Positions 34,301 to 43,761 of a stretch of DNA of 64,000 nucleotides are shown here, in pieces. The position numbers and the translations under genes are program-made. The first letter of the stretch is position 1, and the number at the start of each line of letters is the position of its first letter. This DNA comes from Pseudomonas rhodesiae (GTDB lineage Bacteria; Pseudomonadota; Gammaproteobacteria; Pseudomonadales; Pseudomonadaceae), in assembly GCF_007858255.1 (NCBI RefSeq), contig NZ_VFEU01000004.1:1-64000 (forward strand), written 5' to 3'. The notes beneath the pieces are model-generated. The model had not been told where the DNA came from. It did no database searches and saw only the letters and a list, made by a program, of their open reading frames with translations.

Positions 34301-36240
34301 ATCGTCAGTTAAGCCCCGACAGCCTGGCCGAAGCCAAGCTCTGGTACCGCCAGGCGCAGCACCTGCTGGGCACGCGCCCGACGCTGACCCGCGCCGATAC
34401 TTGGACCCCGCGCGCCCTCGGTGACCTGGCCAGTACCGCAGCGCTGGCCATACGCGCGCTGGAGCACCAACCGGAGTACTTGCGCTCGTTGTCGCGCCAG
34501 TGTGTCACCTTCGGCCAGCGCGCCTGGCTTATGGACAGCCCCAACCTGCATCGTCCTTTAAGCCCGCAACAGGTGGCGCGTTGGGACACTCTGGAAGCTC
34601 GCCTGCACGGCTTGCGCACCCACTTGGACATCACCGGCAAGCCGTTGCGCCCGTCGTTGTTCGCCGCGCCTTTAGCGCCTGCCGCGCTGCTCGCGCGGGC
34701 GGCGCACAGTGCCATGGGTGGCGCCGAGGCACCTCTGACGACGCGCCCGGAAGTCGGCCACTACCGCTTCCAGGTCATCGCCGGGCACGCCATGAATGCG
34801 GTCGACAGCCTGGCGCAGTTCGGCGCCACGCTGCTGGCGCTGATCGAACGCAAAGAGCAGGCGCACCTGCTCGACGTGCAACAACAGCAGGCTTGGGAGC
34901 TGGCCAGCCTGGTGGTGACCCAGCATACCCAGGCGCTGGCGATCGACGAAAAAAACCGCCAAGCCTTGCTGCACAGCCGCGCGGTGATCAAGGGCCGCCT
35001 GGACTTCCTGACCCATCGGCTCAACGAAGGCATCAGCGCCGGTGAAATCGCCGCCGGCCAGCAATACCTCGAAAGCGCCGCCTGGGAGCGCAAAGTGGCC
35101 ATCGCCGGCATGGGCGCCGGTGCCGCCATGCTGGCGCCGAACATTTTCGGCACCGCCTTTGGCGGCATGCGTTTTGAGGGGTTGTTTCAAGGCTATCAGG
35201 CGTTCGCCCAGGGCGAGGCCAACGCTGCCCGCGCCAACGCCAACGAGCTGGAGCGCACCGAGCAGTTCAACCGGCGCGCCCAGGACTGGGCCCATGCCGA
35301 GCAGCAAGCGCGCCTGGAACTGGCGCAGATCGACGCCCTGCTGCATACCCAGGCCGAACAGGAAAAAGCCACCCGCCTGCACCTGCGCAGTGCCCAGACG
35401 GCCCTGGCCCAGGCCCAGTCGACCTATCAACTGCTGAGCACCCGCACCGCCCGGGCCCAGCTGTATGAGTGGCTCAATACACAGTTGGGCACTTTCTATT
35501 ACGCCCTGCATGACAGCGCCCAATCACTGTGCCTGGCCGCCGAGGCGTGCTGGCAGTACGAAACCGCCGAACAGCGCACGTTCTTTTCCACTGACAGTTG
35601 GCGCCAGGCCCACCACGGTTTGCTGAGCGCCGAAGCCTTGAAGTTGAACCTGCTGCGCATGAATGCGGCGTACCTGCAACACACGCCACGGGAGCTGGAG
35701 ATCAGCAAAACCGTGTCGCTGCGCCATCGCCTGATCGAGTGCGGGGTGATGGTTCCGCAGATAAGTCCAAACACCTTGCCCACCAAGACCTGGGCCGATC
35801 ACAAAGCCGCGCTGGTGCAGCACGGCACCCTGTGTTTCGAGTTGACCAGAGCGCTGTTCGATGAGGATTACCCTGGCCACACCTTGCGCCGCATCAAGCA
35901 GGTCAGCCTGTCATTGCCCGGCACCCTGGGGCCCTACGAGGACATCAAGGCCACCCTGACCCAAACCCGCAACGAAGTGGATAGTGCCGGTGGCGGCCCG
36001 CGTACCGAATGGCGCGCGCGCCAGCAGATCGCGTTGTCGCGGGGGCTGGACGACAACGGCCAGTTCAGCCTCGACTTCGACAACGACCCGCGCTACCTGC
36101 CGTTCGAATACACCGGTGCCGTGTCCTCCTGGCGCCTGGATTTTCCCCATCCGCAACGCCAAAAAGACCTGCTGGAGTCGATCACCGACATCATTGTGCA
36201 TGTGCGCTACACCGCCCGACCTGCGAGGAGCGACGCATGA
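31399..36240 (+). CDS. tcaB: Tc toxin A subunit, C-terminal part (TcaB-like pore former)
   Basis: 1613 residues from ATG 31399, with AAGGA correctly spaced; ATG 31393 overlaps that site. Early residues (MLGFYLAHCI, then DLYDYWLLDVQVSQAV) and the neuraminidase-like region are typical of TcaB/TcdA. About residues 1150-1400 form long coiled-coil helices of the translocation channel, interrupted near 1237-1256 by the hydrophobic, glycine-rich GMGAGAAMLAPNIFGTAFGG, a good candidate for the membrane-inserting tip. The C-terminal ~300 residues form the TcB-binding part. The stop overlaps the next start (ATGA, 36237-36240). Confidence 0.9.
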   Translation: MSEPLEHRLNEARRDAMLGFYLAHCISAPLKTTLRTPEDLYDYWLLDVQVSQAVPSSPVASAITSLQHYINRILGGLEPGYDTQGPSPDEARAWQDSLRTYPLWSASQQLRYQPHHFLDPALREDKSASFEQLENDLNQHRLQPATVQSAVQGYLARFEHIARLQTLNGYIDGDVRQLDTSTYYFVGKSVSDDLYYWRSLDLSKRSSANPRAPAPRAWSDWKPINLTFSADTPAHSVRPVLFNQRLFIVWAECIKPAPYHAVHGPVNDNGEDEDDDEKQRHAEWLNSRFVKLRLCFSYQKRDGSWSLPQVGLEEHCVTRGINALTPEQLKRITQTIAVVDSRSPQSLFLGIRANTLNHGGEQPGEFFQAISVDQALDVKVVASAGSPGRYKIVPGSAIALETIRLLEAYESTQNTPLQTALLGGLDEANVFSSALLPPFAHRYFGLFFDINKDRLQFKASLTDDYTEPVLALTPEGSPQAPLKTWDFEARSQDILDADSISTTFDPITSEVVFTSKTAKRFLQTYKVTLKTRHAEASITLVTESAMHDSAMADVELSEGSAIILDSTIVSDVDVTHYAMFFKNPKTGKTFANAIYDKGSLLLTLTGRAKAAQDWRAGQDGTKNVTEYSLEGKFIAKNAFLHLYAHAQDNVLAILDRYSDYGLPGDQSSSKKLHFVNDLRLVYSSASMPIRLYRHVIMQSRLKDRPTPHAISNNTAQILNFTDSEHESLAGSAPELPVGHVTTTRIKLPSGQPSSAVTVIHGVITLESQEDGARVLGYALKAVTCTLSQSLSITQPARSPRISSLREESGERLEVLDFSASLKPSLPAIPLNSRLASQLFKSATAALDPPLACGFTAVDGVAAQSADFHGAHGQYLRELLIYVPWTIAHQLNRQQQYAEAERWLHRLYNPRQPHTGTLSALTAAPVELSYACMQPERPHELVLSFPRYLRKALHLLNVDILINRGDAAYRQLSPDSLAEAKLWYRQAQHLLGTRPTLTRADTWTPRALGDLASTAALAIRALEHQPEYLRSLSRQCVTFGQRAWLMDSPNLHRPLSPQQVARWDTLEARLHGLRTHLDITGKPLRPSLFAAPLAPAALLARAAHSAMGGAEAPLTTRPEVGHYRFQVIAGHAMNAVDSLAQFGATLLALIERKEQAHLLDVQQQQAWELASLVVTQHTQALAIDEKNRQALLHSRAVIKGRLDFLTHRLNEGISAGEIAAGQQYLESAAWERKVAIAGMGAGAAMLAPNIFGTAFGGMRFEGLFQGYQAFAQGEANAARANANELERTEQFNRRAQDWAHAEQQARLELAQIDALLHTQAEQEKATRLHLRSAQTALAQAQSTYQLLSTRTARAQLYEWLNTQLGTFYYALHDSAQSLCLAAEACWQYETAEQRTFFSTDSWRQAHHGLLSAEALKLNLLRMNAAYLQHTPRELEISKTVSLRHRLIECGVMVPQISPNTLPTKTWADHKAALVQHGTLCFELTRALFDEDYPGHTLRRIKQVSLSLPGTLGPYEDIKATLTQTRNEVDSAGGGPRTEWRARQQIALSRGLDDNGQFSLDFDNDPRYLPFEYTGAVSSWRLDFPHPQRQKDLLESITDIIVHVRYTARPARSDA

Positions 36241-39200
36241 GTACCCCCGCTAATTCATCACCTATCCAACTGCCGGCGCTGCCCAACAGCGGCACGCCAC
36301 CAGGCGCCGCCAAGGGCTGGGCCCCTGTCGGCACCGACGGTGTCGCGCACCTGGAGATCGCGCTGCCGATCAGCCCCGGTCGCGGCTACGCACCGGCACT
36401 CGCCCTCACCTACCGTAGCAACGCCGGCAACAGTGCGTTCGGCTTCGGTTGGGACGTCAACGTCGCGGCCGTGACCCGTTGCACCCGGCGTGCCGTGCCG
36501 AGTTACACCGAGGCCGACACCCTGCTGGGGCCGGACGCCCAGGCATGGATGCCTGAGTGCGACGCCAACGGCACGCCGGTGCAGACCCAGCGCGACACCT
36601 TCAATCAACAGGCGCTGGGCACGACTTACACCGTCACCCGCCACTTCCCCAGGGTGGAAAGCGACTTCGCGCGCATCGAACATTGGCACTCGGCCCTCGA
36701 CCCCGCCGGCTTTTGGCGGGTGCAGGCCAGCGACGGCACTCAGCACTTGTACGGCAAAACCCTCGCGGCGCGCATTGCCGACCCCGAACACCCCACGCAT
36801 GTGGCGCAATGGCTGCTGGAGGAAAGCCTCAATGCGCACGGCGAACATATCGGCTATCGCTATCAGGCCGAAACCGATACCCGCACATTCCCCCATGACA
36901 GCCGAGCCCAGCGCTATCTGCACAGTGTGTATTACGGCAACGTCAACGCCCGGGAAAAAGCCACGCCGTACCTGTTCAAGACCGACGACCTCTCGCGCCA
37001 AGCCTGGCACTTTCATCTGATATTCGACTATGGGCAGCGCAGCGCCGCTTTCGACCAGGTGCCTACCTATGCGCCGACCACTGACTGGGCCGTGCGCCAG
37101 GACCCGTTTTCCCGCTACGCCTACGGTTTTGAACAGCGCACGTTGCGCCTGTGTCGACAAATCCTGATGTTTCACGCGTTCCCCGACGAGCCGGGCATGG
37201 GGCCCGACCCAGTGTTGGTCAAACGCCTGCTGCTCGAACATCACGTCGGCCGCAATGGCTTGACCCAGCTGATGGCCACCCACGAGCAGGCGGTGGATGC
37301 CCACGGCACGCTCAGCTATCAACCGCCCCAGGAATACCTGTACCAGAGCGTCGCATTGAAGCTGGACAGCACACGTTATCGACCGTTCGAGGCGTTCCCC
37401 GGCCATGGATACCAGTTGCTCGACCTCTACGGCGAAGGCGTGCCGGGGTTGGTATACCGCACTGACCACGCCTGGTATTACCGCGCGCCCCTGCGGGCCG
37501 TGGACGCCGCCGACGCCGATGCCATCGGTTACGGCCCGGCCCAGACGTTGCCGGTCAAACCGGAAATCGGGCCGTCGCGCCCGCGCGTCCAGGCGTTGCT
37601 GGATGTGGATGGCGACGGCCGCCCGGAGTGGGTTACGGCGCAACCGGGCATGCGCGGTTTTTTCCGGCTTGACCCACACCCGGACGAAGCGCGTTTTATC
37701 CCTTTCGAGGCATTGCCCGTGGAGTTGCTGCACCGCGACGCGGTGTTCGCCGACTTGATGGGCAGCGGCTTGGCCGACCTGGCGTTGGTGGGTCCGCGCA
37801 GCGTGCGCCTGTATGCCCATCGACAAACCGAGGGGTTTGCCTCCGGCATCGAGGTGGCGCATGTGGTCGAGGACGATGACTTGCCTTCATTGAGCCCATC
37901 ACCCAGCGATTGGGTGGGCTTCAGCGATGTGCTCGGCAGCGGTCAGCCGCACCTGGTGCGCATCCGCCACGACGAGATCAAGTGCTGGCCCAACCTGGGC
38001 CGTGGCCGCTTCGGCAAGGGCCGGGTGCTGGCCACACTGCCGTTCCGGCATAGCGCGTTCAACCCGGCCAATGTGTTGCTCGCCGACTTGGATGGCTGCG
38101 GCGCCAGCGACTTGCTGTACCTGACTCCAGATGCCGTACGCATCTATCTCAACCGAAGCGGCAATGGGTTCTCCGCCACGCCGTTGCTGTTGCCCTGGCC
38201 CGCCGGGGTGCAGCACGACGAACGCTGTCAGGTCAGCCTGGCGGATGTACGCGGGCAGGGTTTTGTCAGCCTGGTCATCAGCGTCATGCACCCGCGCCCG
38301 CGTCACTGGATCTACGACTTTTTCGACGCCAAACCGGGACTGCTGCGTTATATGTGCAATAACCTGGGCACGGTGGCCCAGGTGAGATACCGCAGCAGCG
38401 CCCAGGAATGGCTGGACGAGAAAAAGGAGCTTGAGGACGCCGGAACGCGTGCCGTCAGTCGGTTGCCGTTCACTTTGGACCTGGTCAAACAGCACATGCA
38501 GCACGACGAAATCACCGGTAACACGCTGACCCAGCATTTGAGCTATCGACAGGCGTATTACGCCGCCGACGAACGTGCATTCCACGGCTTCGGCCTGGTA
38601 CTGCAACGGGACAGCGACCTCCCCGCCGACGGTTTGCTGAGCAAGCGCTGGTCCCACACCGGCCAGGCGCTCGACATGCCCCGCGACGGCTACAGCACCC
38701 ACGACCCTGACGAAATCACCTTGGGCCCGACCTTACTCGGGCAGCACACCACGCCCAACACGGCGCAGCCCACCGACCACCAAGACCGCCTGATCACGGC
38801 CCCCACGCTCCAGGAACGGCGCGAGGCCGCCTATGCGCTCAGGGGCCTGCCACTGCGGGAGGAACTGTTTGCGCTGGATGCCGCCGACGGCGTGCCGTTT
38901 TCCGTGCAGCAACATCGCTATCTGGTGCGCCGCCTGGCCCCCGCACACGGCGCACAGCCCTGGGCACGGCTGTTGCCGCTGAGGCTGGAGAACGTGGAGT
39001 GCCGCTACGAACAGGTGCGCGACGATCCGGTGTGCCAACACCAACTCAACCTGCGCTGGGACGCCTATGGTTGCCCGGTGCACAGCGTCACGGTGCACCA
39101 CGCGCGGCGAAAAACCGCCGACGACACGCCGCCGGCACACCTCACCGATCCCCACGCCCAACAATGGTGGCGGGATACCCACGACAGCGCGCAACAGCGT

Positions 39201-40721
39201 TATTACCTGAGCGAAACCCTGAGCCAGTGGATTCATCACGATCAACCGGATCAATGGCGCCTGGCCCTGCCCTATCGCCATCGCACCAATACCTGGGCTT
39301 TGCCCAAGGGCGAAGCGGCGCACGGCCTCACGGATGCGGCCGTGCGCTATGAACGCTTTATCGACCGCCACAGCGGGCCGCTGGGGCCGCAAGCACCGCG
39401 TGAACTCAGTGGCTTGTCGGTACAGCACTACCGCGAGCCGGGCGGCAAGGGCAAAACCCTCGCGCCGGGGGTCGCCACGTTCCAGGCCCTCAGCGACCAC
39501 CTGGAAACCGCCGAACTCGATCCCCAAGCCCTGGCTGCGTACAGGCAGATCCCCAGCCTGCCGGGCCAGCCGACGTGGGACACCGACAGCCAATTGCAGG
39601 ACCTGGGCTACCAGCCCATGGCGGTGTTTTTTTTCGCCAACGCGGCGGAACAAAGTGCGCCGCCGCACGTGTGGTCGGTACGCCGGCAGTTCCCCCGCTA
39701 CCTGAATGCCAAGCGCTTTTATCGCCTGCGCAGTTGGCGCCTGACCGAGGATGCGGGTGAAACCACGCTGGATTACGACCCCTATTGGTGTCACGTCAGC
39801 CAGATCACCCAAGCAGACGGTTGCGTGACCCAGGCCACTTACGATTACCGCGTGCTGCTGCCCGTCAAGGTGGTGGACCCCAACGGCACACAGCAGGAGG
39901 TGCGCTATGACGGCTTCGGGCGGGTAATGGTCAGCAGTATTCATGGACAGGAGGCTGGCAAAGCTGTGGGCTTTGCGCCGTTGTCCTCCCTCGGCGGTAC
40001 GCGGGCGCTGCCGATGGCCCAGGTGATGCAGACGCCGGAGACCTTGCTCAACGGCGCCGCCAGTGCCTGGGTATATGCGCCATTCAGTTGGATGGGCACC
40101 CTTGCCCAGGCCGACCTGCGCCCATCATGGGTGAGCCAGAACTACCTGCTGCCGGGCGGGCAGATCCGCGCCACCGCCCGGCTGCGTCTGAGAAAGATCG
40201 GCGCGGCCGCCAGCCAGGAACAGCAGGCCCTGTACCGCTTGATCAACCAGGCGCAGCGCGAGCCGGTGCACTGCCTGATGCTGCAGGCCGATCGTTACCC
40301 CGACGACCAAGCCAGGCAGATTCACCAACGGCTGACCCATTGGGACGGCTGGGGTCGCGCATTACAAAGCAAGCAGAAGACCGCGCCCGGCCTTGCCTAC
40401 GCCGTGGCAGCGGACGGCACATTGATCGTGGAAAACCAGCGCCTCCAGCAGGTCAGCGCTGACCCGCGCTGGCGCGTGAGTGAACGGGTCGAATACAACC
40501 CGCGAGGTTTGCCCATCCGCGTATACCGGCCGTATTTCGCCGACCGGCCTGGTTTTATCGACGACGCGTCACTGCGCAACTTCGGCGTATGCGACCAGCA
40601 CGTCTACGATGCAACAGGCCGCCTGGTGCGCACGCTCAACGCCAACGGTTCGCTCACGCGCAGCAGCTATTGGGCCTGGTACACGGTCAGCGAGGATGAA
40701 AACGACACCGCCGAGTCGTGA
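36237..40721 (+). CDS. tcaC: Tc toxin B subunit (TcaC/TcdB-like, SpvB N-terminal domain)
   Basis: 1494 residues, the usual length. The N-terminal SpvB-like domain (LPALPNSGTPPGAAKGWAPV, then ALTYRSNAGNSAFGFGWD) is followed by FG-GAP-like propeller repeats (for example DVDGDGRPEW and ADLMGSGLADLAL) that form the gate docking onto TcA, and by the Rhs-like half of the cocoon. It encloses the TcC toxin with the Rhs part of TcC. It is translationally coupled to the TcaB-like gene. The start at 36237 is used; the open frame itself extends upstream to 36009 inside tcaB. Confidence 0.92.
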   Translation: MSTPANSSPIQLPALPNSGTPPGAAKGWAPVGTDGVAHLEIALPISPGRGYAPALALTYRSNAGNSAFGFGWDVNVAAVTRCTRRAVPSYTEADTLLGPDAQAWMPECDANGTPVQTQRDTFNQQALGTTYTVTRHFPRVESDFARIEHWHSALDPAGFWRVQASDGTQHLYGKTLAARIADPEHPTHVAQWLLEESLNAHGEHIGYRYQAETDTRTFPHDSRAQRYLHSVYYGNVNAREKATPYLFKTDDLSRQAWHFHLIFDYGQRSAAFDQVPTYAPTTDWAVRQDPFSRYAYGFEQRTLRLCRQILMFHAFPDEPGMGPDPVLVKRLLLEHHVGRNGLTQLMATHEQAVDAHGTLSYQPPQEYLYQSVALKLDSTRYRPFEAFPGHGYQLLDLYGEGVPGLVYRTDHAWYYRAPLRAVDAADADAIGYGPAQTLPVKPEIGPSRPRVQALLDVDGDGRPEWVTAQPGMRGFFRLDPHPDEARFIPFEALPVELLHRDAVFADLMGSGLADLALVGPRSVRLYAHRQTEGFASGIEVAHVVEDDDLPSLSPSPSDWVGFSDVLGSGQPHLVRIRHDEIKCWPNLGRGRFGKGRVLATLPFRHSAFNPANVLLADLDGCGASDLLYLTPDAVRIYLNRSGNGFSATPLLLPWPAGVQHDERCQVSLADVRGQGFVSLVISVMHPRPRHWIYDFFDAKPGLLRYMCNNLGTVAQVRYRSSAQEWLDEKKELEDAGTRAVSRLPFTLDLVKQHMQHDEITGNTLTQHLSYRQAYYAADERAFHGFGLVLQRDSDLPADGLLSKRWSHTGQALDMPRDGYSTHDPDEITLGPTLLGQHTTPNTAQPTDHQDRLITAPTLQERREAAYALRGLPLREELFALDAADGVPFSVQQHRYLVRRLAPAHGAQPWARLLPLRLENVECRYEQVRDDPVCQHQLNLRWDAYGCPVHSVTVHHARRKTADDTPPAHLTDPHAQQWWRDTHDSAQQRYYLSETLSQWIHHDQPDQWRLALPYRHRTNTWALPKGEAAHGLTDAAVRYERFIDRHSGPLGPQAPRELSGLSVQHYREPGGKGKTLAPGVATFQALSDHLETAELDPQALAAYRQIPSLPGQPTWDTDSQLQDLGYQPMAVFFFANAAEQSAPPHVWSVRRQFPRYLNAKRFYRLRSWRLTEDAGETTLDYDPYWCHVSQITQADGCVTQATYDYRVLLPVKVVDPNGTQQEVRYDGFGRVMVSSIHGQEAGKAVGFAPLSSLGGTRALPMAQVMQTPETLLNGAASAWVYAPFSWMGTLAQADLRPSWVSQNYLLPGGQIRATARLRLRKIGAAASQEQQALYRLINQAQREPVHCLMLQADRYPDDQARQIHQRLTHWDGWGRALQSKQKTAPGLAYAVAADGTLIVENQRLQQVSADPRWRVSERVEYNPRGLPIRVYRPYFADRPGFIDDASLRNFGVCDQHVYDATGRLVRTLNANGSLTRSSYWAWYTVSEDENDTAES

Positions 40722-40729
40722 GCCGCGCG

Positions 40730-40763
40730 GCTGCCAGGGGACCGAACAAGTCCTTGGCAGCCA
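40730..40763. terminator. Stem-loop between convergent tcB and tcC genes
   Basis: GGCTGCCAGGGGAC (40730-40743) pairs with GTCCTTGGCAGCC (40751-40763), with one bulge. There is no U-tract, but its position between two converging genes 51 bases apart fits a terminator. Confidence 0.55.
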
Positions 40764-40772
40764 CGCCTGGCG

Positions 40773-43646
40773 TCAGCGCCGGTGCGGCTGACGCACGCCT
40801 TCCACGCGATAGTGGCTGCCGCCCAAGTGCCTGAACATCAAACGGTAGGCGCCACGCCCGCGCGTCGCGGCATAACCGTGCAGGTCTGCCGACCACAGGC
40901 GATCGTCGTGCTGATGCCAGTGAATCGCGCCAAACCGACGTTCACGCAGGTGGCTGAGGGTCAGGGCAATACTGCGTCCGGCACGGCTACGAGGGTCGAT
41001 ATCGGCCACGGATGCGCTGTCGATGCGCATCACCGGCAGCGCGGCAGAGCTGCCCGAAGGCGCCATGCCCGGCACTGCGGCGCTGGACTGTCGGCCTCGG
41101 CGCGCACGCCCGCCGCTCGCCGCCTGCGTCGTCGCGACAACCTCGAAGGTGCCGCCCCCCCCTTGCGCAGCGCCGGTGGGGGACAACGCCCGAGCGGGGC
41201 CACGCAACACGAGGGTGCTGAAGCCCATGCGTCTCATCTCGGGGCCGGGGTTACGCGTATCCGTCAGCAAGGTATCGACCCGTCCGGTTCTATCCACCGG
41301 CCCCACATAACCCAATACGCGGTCTTCCTTCACAGACAAATAAATCGAAACGCCCTCTTCACCATGGCGGCGCTCATACGCGAAGTTGACCAGCCGCTCT
41401 GTTTCTTGGTGGCTCAAACCCGCCTGCTGGGCCAAGTCGAGGGCCAGTTCCGTGACCGACCGGGCGAACTGTTGCTCGGCCTCCTCATCTGCCCTGGCCA
41501 TGGCCTGGGGCTGCATTTCACGGTAACCGCGCAGACGACTGGCGCCGAACAACAGCCCTCCGATCAGCGCGCCCACGGCTGCGCCGCTGGCCGCGTCGCC
41601 GTGCAACGTCCCGGCACTCAACCCCATCAAGGCAAACAGCAACAGGATGATCAGCCCGCCCACTATGCGTGTGGTTTCCGCAGCGGCCGGCTGAAGGCCC
41701 ATCACATCGACAAGCGTAACGGGGTTGTTATTGGCCATCAGGTAGGGGTTCGAGCCGTCGCCAGCGCCCGCCGGGTCGGGGTTGATCCAGCGCTGCAACC
41801 ACGGCGCGTAGTAGCGAAAACCGTAATAGTACAAACCGCTGGCATCGCGCTCTTTGCCGCAATAACGCCGGCTTTTCTCGTGCCCCTCCAAGGCATTGCG
41901 CGACGCCCACCACGCCGTGCCGCCAAACGGAAAATAGCTCTCCTGGCTGAGCAACTGCGCCTGTTCGTCCAGCTCCAGCGTATGGCTGGATTGATGGTCC
42001 GTCAGGCAAAAGCGCAACGCTTCATGGCCGGCGCCCGCATCCGGCCCCTGCTCCCATTGCAGCACCTCGACCGCGCATGGCCCCGCCTCGACGCGCAGCA
42101 CATTCAACTGACGGGACGGGCTGTGGCGGACCTCCAGGCCCGGCAAGTAATAGACTCGCGCCGTTTGCCGCTGCCCGGCGACTTGGCGATGGATAAGCTT
42201 GAGGGCGCGCTGACCATCGCTGGCATAGACGTAGGTTTCCTCATCGTCGGGCTCGGCCTCGCGTTGCACGAGGGTGACCTTGGCCAATTGGTTACGCACG
42301 TTCCAATGCATCGGCTGGCCCCGCGCCAACCATTGCTGGTTGCCATTGGCATCAAAACCCTGGGCCGAACTTTCGTCACGCAGCCCACGGTTGCTGTCAT
42401 CCGCCACCTGCAAGGTGCGTGTGTAACCGCTGCCCGTCGACGGCGCATGGCGCAACTGGGTCAGGTTGCCGGCGGCGTCGTACTCATAGCGCTGGGTGTA
42501 ATTGCGCCACAGGCCGCTGTCGGTCGCGCCGAAAGACACTTGCGCCGGCAACCCCGGGCCGATGCTCGCCACCGCGCTTTCACGCCCCGTGGCCTGGATC
42601 AACTGGTACAGCGAATCGTAGGCGTAGTGACTGGCGGCCTCGATTTGAGTATTGCTGTGCCACTGCGTCGGTTGCGCCTGATCCAGCAGGCTGACCACGT
42701 TGCCGACCGGGTCGTAGGCGTAGCGCAGGTCCTGCAAAAGCGCCGAAGTGTCCCCCGCGCGCTGCGCGGTCAAGCGTTGCAAGCGGCCATCCTCGACGCC
42801 GTAGTGCGCCTGGCGGCTCACCCCGTTGCCCAGCAGCGCCGATTCCAGCTGGCCGGCGGCGTTATAAAGGCAGCGCTCGATCAAGGCTTTGCGCGCGCCG
42901 TCCTTGAAACTGAGGCTGCTTGTTTGCAATTGCCCGTCGACGCCATACAGGAACTGCCGGCTATTGCCCCTGGCGTCGATCTGCTCCAGCGTGGCGCCCA
43001 ATGCATCGAACCGCCAGCGCGTGGTGTAGGCCTGGTTTTGCAGGAGCCCATCCTGGGCGGCGGCAGCCTGTGGCCAGTCGACGTCAGCGCCGAGCTGGCA
43101 AAAACGCCGGGTCTGGCTGAGCACCTGGCCCCCCATCCCGTACGCGTCAAACATCTGGGTGCCCGCCGGGTCGGCATGCCGCAGCAGGCGGCCGTTGCGG
43201 TTCAAGGCGCGATGTCCTTCGGTAGGCGCGGCGTAGACCAGCCGCTCGACACAACGCGGTTGCGCATCCGTGGCGGCTTGCTCGAACACCGCCACCGGAC
43301 GCAGCAGCGCATCGTACTCATGCCGCTGATGGGCGCCGCGCCCATCCCACGCCTGCACCACCTGCCCGGACGGCGCGGCCAGCAGCAGGCGCAGGCCGGC
43401 GTCCACGTCCTGACGCCGCACTACCGCGCCGGACAGGCTATAGAGATAACGTTGGTTGGGTTGGGTTTGCAGGCGCGGGTCCCACTGCTCCAGCACAAAA
43501 CCGTTGGCACTGTGGACAGCACGTCGCACGCGGGGCGTGGGCGCATCCTCGGCACTGGCACGGTGGTAAGCGACGTTGCGCACTGGCAGACCACGGGGGT
43601 CGAACGCCGTCAGCGAGGGCGTATTGCGATGAAGTGAAGCAGGCAT
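40773..43646 (-). CDS. tccC: Tc toxin C subunit (Rhs core with C-terminal toxin)
   Basis: 957 residues from ATG 43646. Residues 1-651 are the Rhs/YD-repeat core that forms half of the cocoon, ending in the boundary sequence DPAGAGDGSNPYLMANNNP and VDVMGL, where TcC proteins cleave themselves. Residues 652-957 are the released variable toxin. It opens with a hydrophobic stretch (about 660-705) and ends with HLRERRFGAIHWHQHDDRLW and GAYRLMFRHLGGSHYRVEGV. I recognise no established toxin family in it; the tail loosely recalls small RelE/BECR-type RNases. It lies convergent to the tcaA-tcaB-tcaC operon, so it is expressed from its own promoter. Confidence 0.9.
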   Translation of the reverse strand: MPASLHRNTPSLTAFDPRGLPVRNVAYHRASAEDAPTPRVRRAVHSANGFVLEQWDPRLQTQPNQRYLYSLSGAVVRRQDVDAGLRLLLAAPSGQVVQAWDGRGAHQRHEYDALLRPVAVFEQAATDAQPRCVERLVYAAPTEGHRALNRNGRLLRHADPAGTQMFDAYGMGGQVLSQTRRFCQLGADVDWPQAAAAQDGLLQNQAYTTRWRFDALGATLEQIDARGNSRQFLYGVDGQLQTSSLSFKDGARKALIERCLYNAAGQLESALLGNGVSRQAHYGVEDGRLQRLTAQRAGDTSALLQDLRYAYDPVGNVVSLLDQAQPTQWHSNTQIEAASHYAYDSLYQLIQATGRESAVASIGPGLPAQVSFGATDSGLWRNYTQRYEYDAAGNLTQLRHAPSTGSGYTRTLQVADDSNRGLRDESSAQGFDANGNQQWLARGQPMHWNVRNQLAKVTLVQREAEPDDEETYVYASDGQRALKLIHRQVAGQRQTARVYYLPGLEVRHSPSRQLNVLRVEAGPCAVEVLQWEQGPDAGAGHEALRFCLTDHQSSHTLELDEQAQLLSQESYFPFGGTAWWASRNALEGHEKSRRYCGKERDASGLYYYGFRYYAPWLQRWINPDPAGAGDGSNPYLMANNNPVTLVDVMGLQPAAAETTRIVGGLIILLLFALMGLSAGTLHGDAASGAAVGALIGGLLFGASRLRGYREMQPQAMARADEEAEQQFARSVTELALDLAQQAGLSHQETERLVNFAYERRHGEEGVSIYLSVKEDRVLGYVGPVDRTGRVDTLLTDTRNPGPEMRRMGFSTLVLRGPARALSPTGAAQGGGGTFEVVATTQAASGGRARRGRQSSAAVPGMAPSGSSAALPVMRIDSASVADIDPRSRAGRSIALTLSHLRERRFGAIHWHQHDDRLWSADLHGYAATRGRGAYRLMFRHLGGSHYRVEGVRQPHRR

Positions 43647-43723
43647 GGACTCATGACTCCAAGGACACAATGGTCACCTGAGCCTAGGGAGCCTGAACGG
43701 GGAGCGGCGGTAGCCGGGTATGT

Positions 43724-43755
43724 GGGCTTCAACCGGTCAACACCGGTTGAAGCCC
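43724..43755 (-). terminator. Strong hairpin after bolA
   Basis: GGGCTTCAACCGGT and ACCGGTTGAAGCCC are perfect 14-base arms around CAAC, beginning seven bases past the bolA stop. There is no long T-run, so it may equally protect the 3' end of the message. Confidence 0.65.
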
Positions 43756-43761
43756 GCCACA

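Noticed and set aside
36258..37862. Long minus-strand open frames opposite the Tc genes (also at 40782-43637 and 26814-28781)
   Set aside because: They are shadows of G+C-rich coding sequence: no domains, no start signals, and the opposite strand encodes well-recognised proteins.
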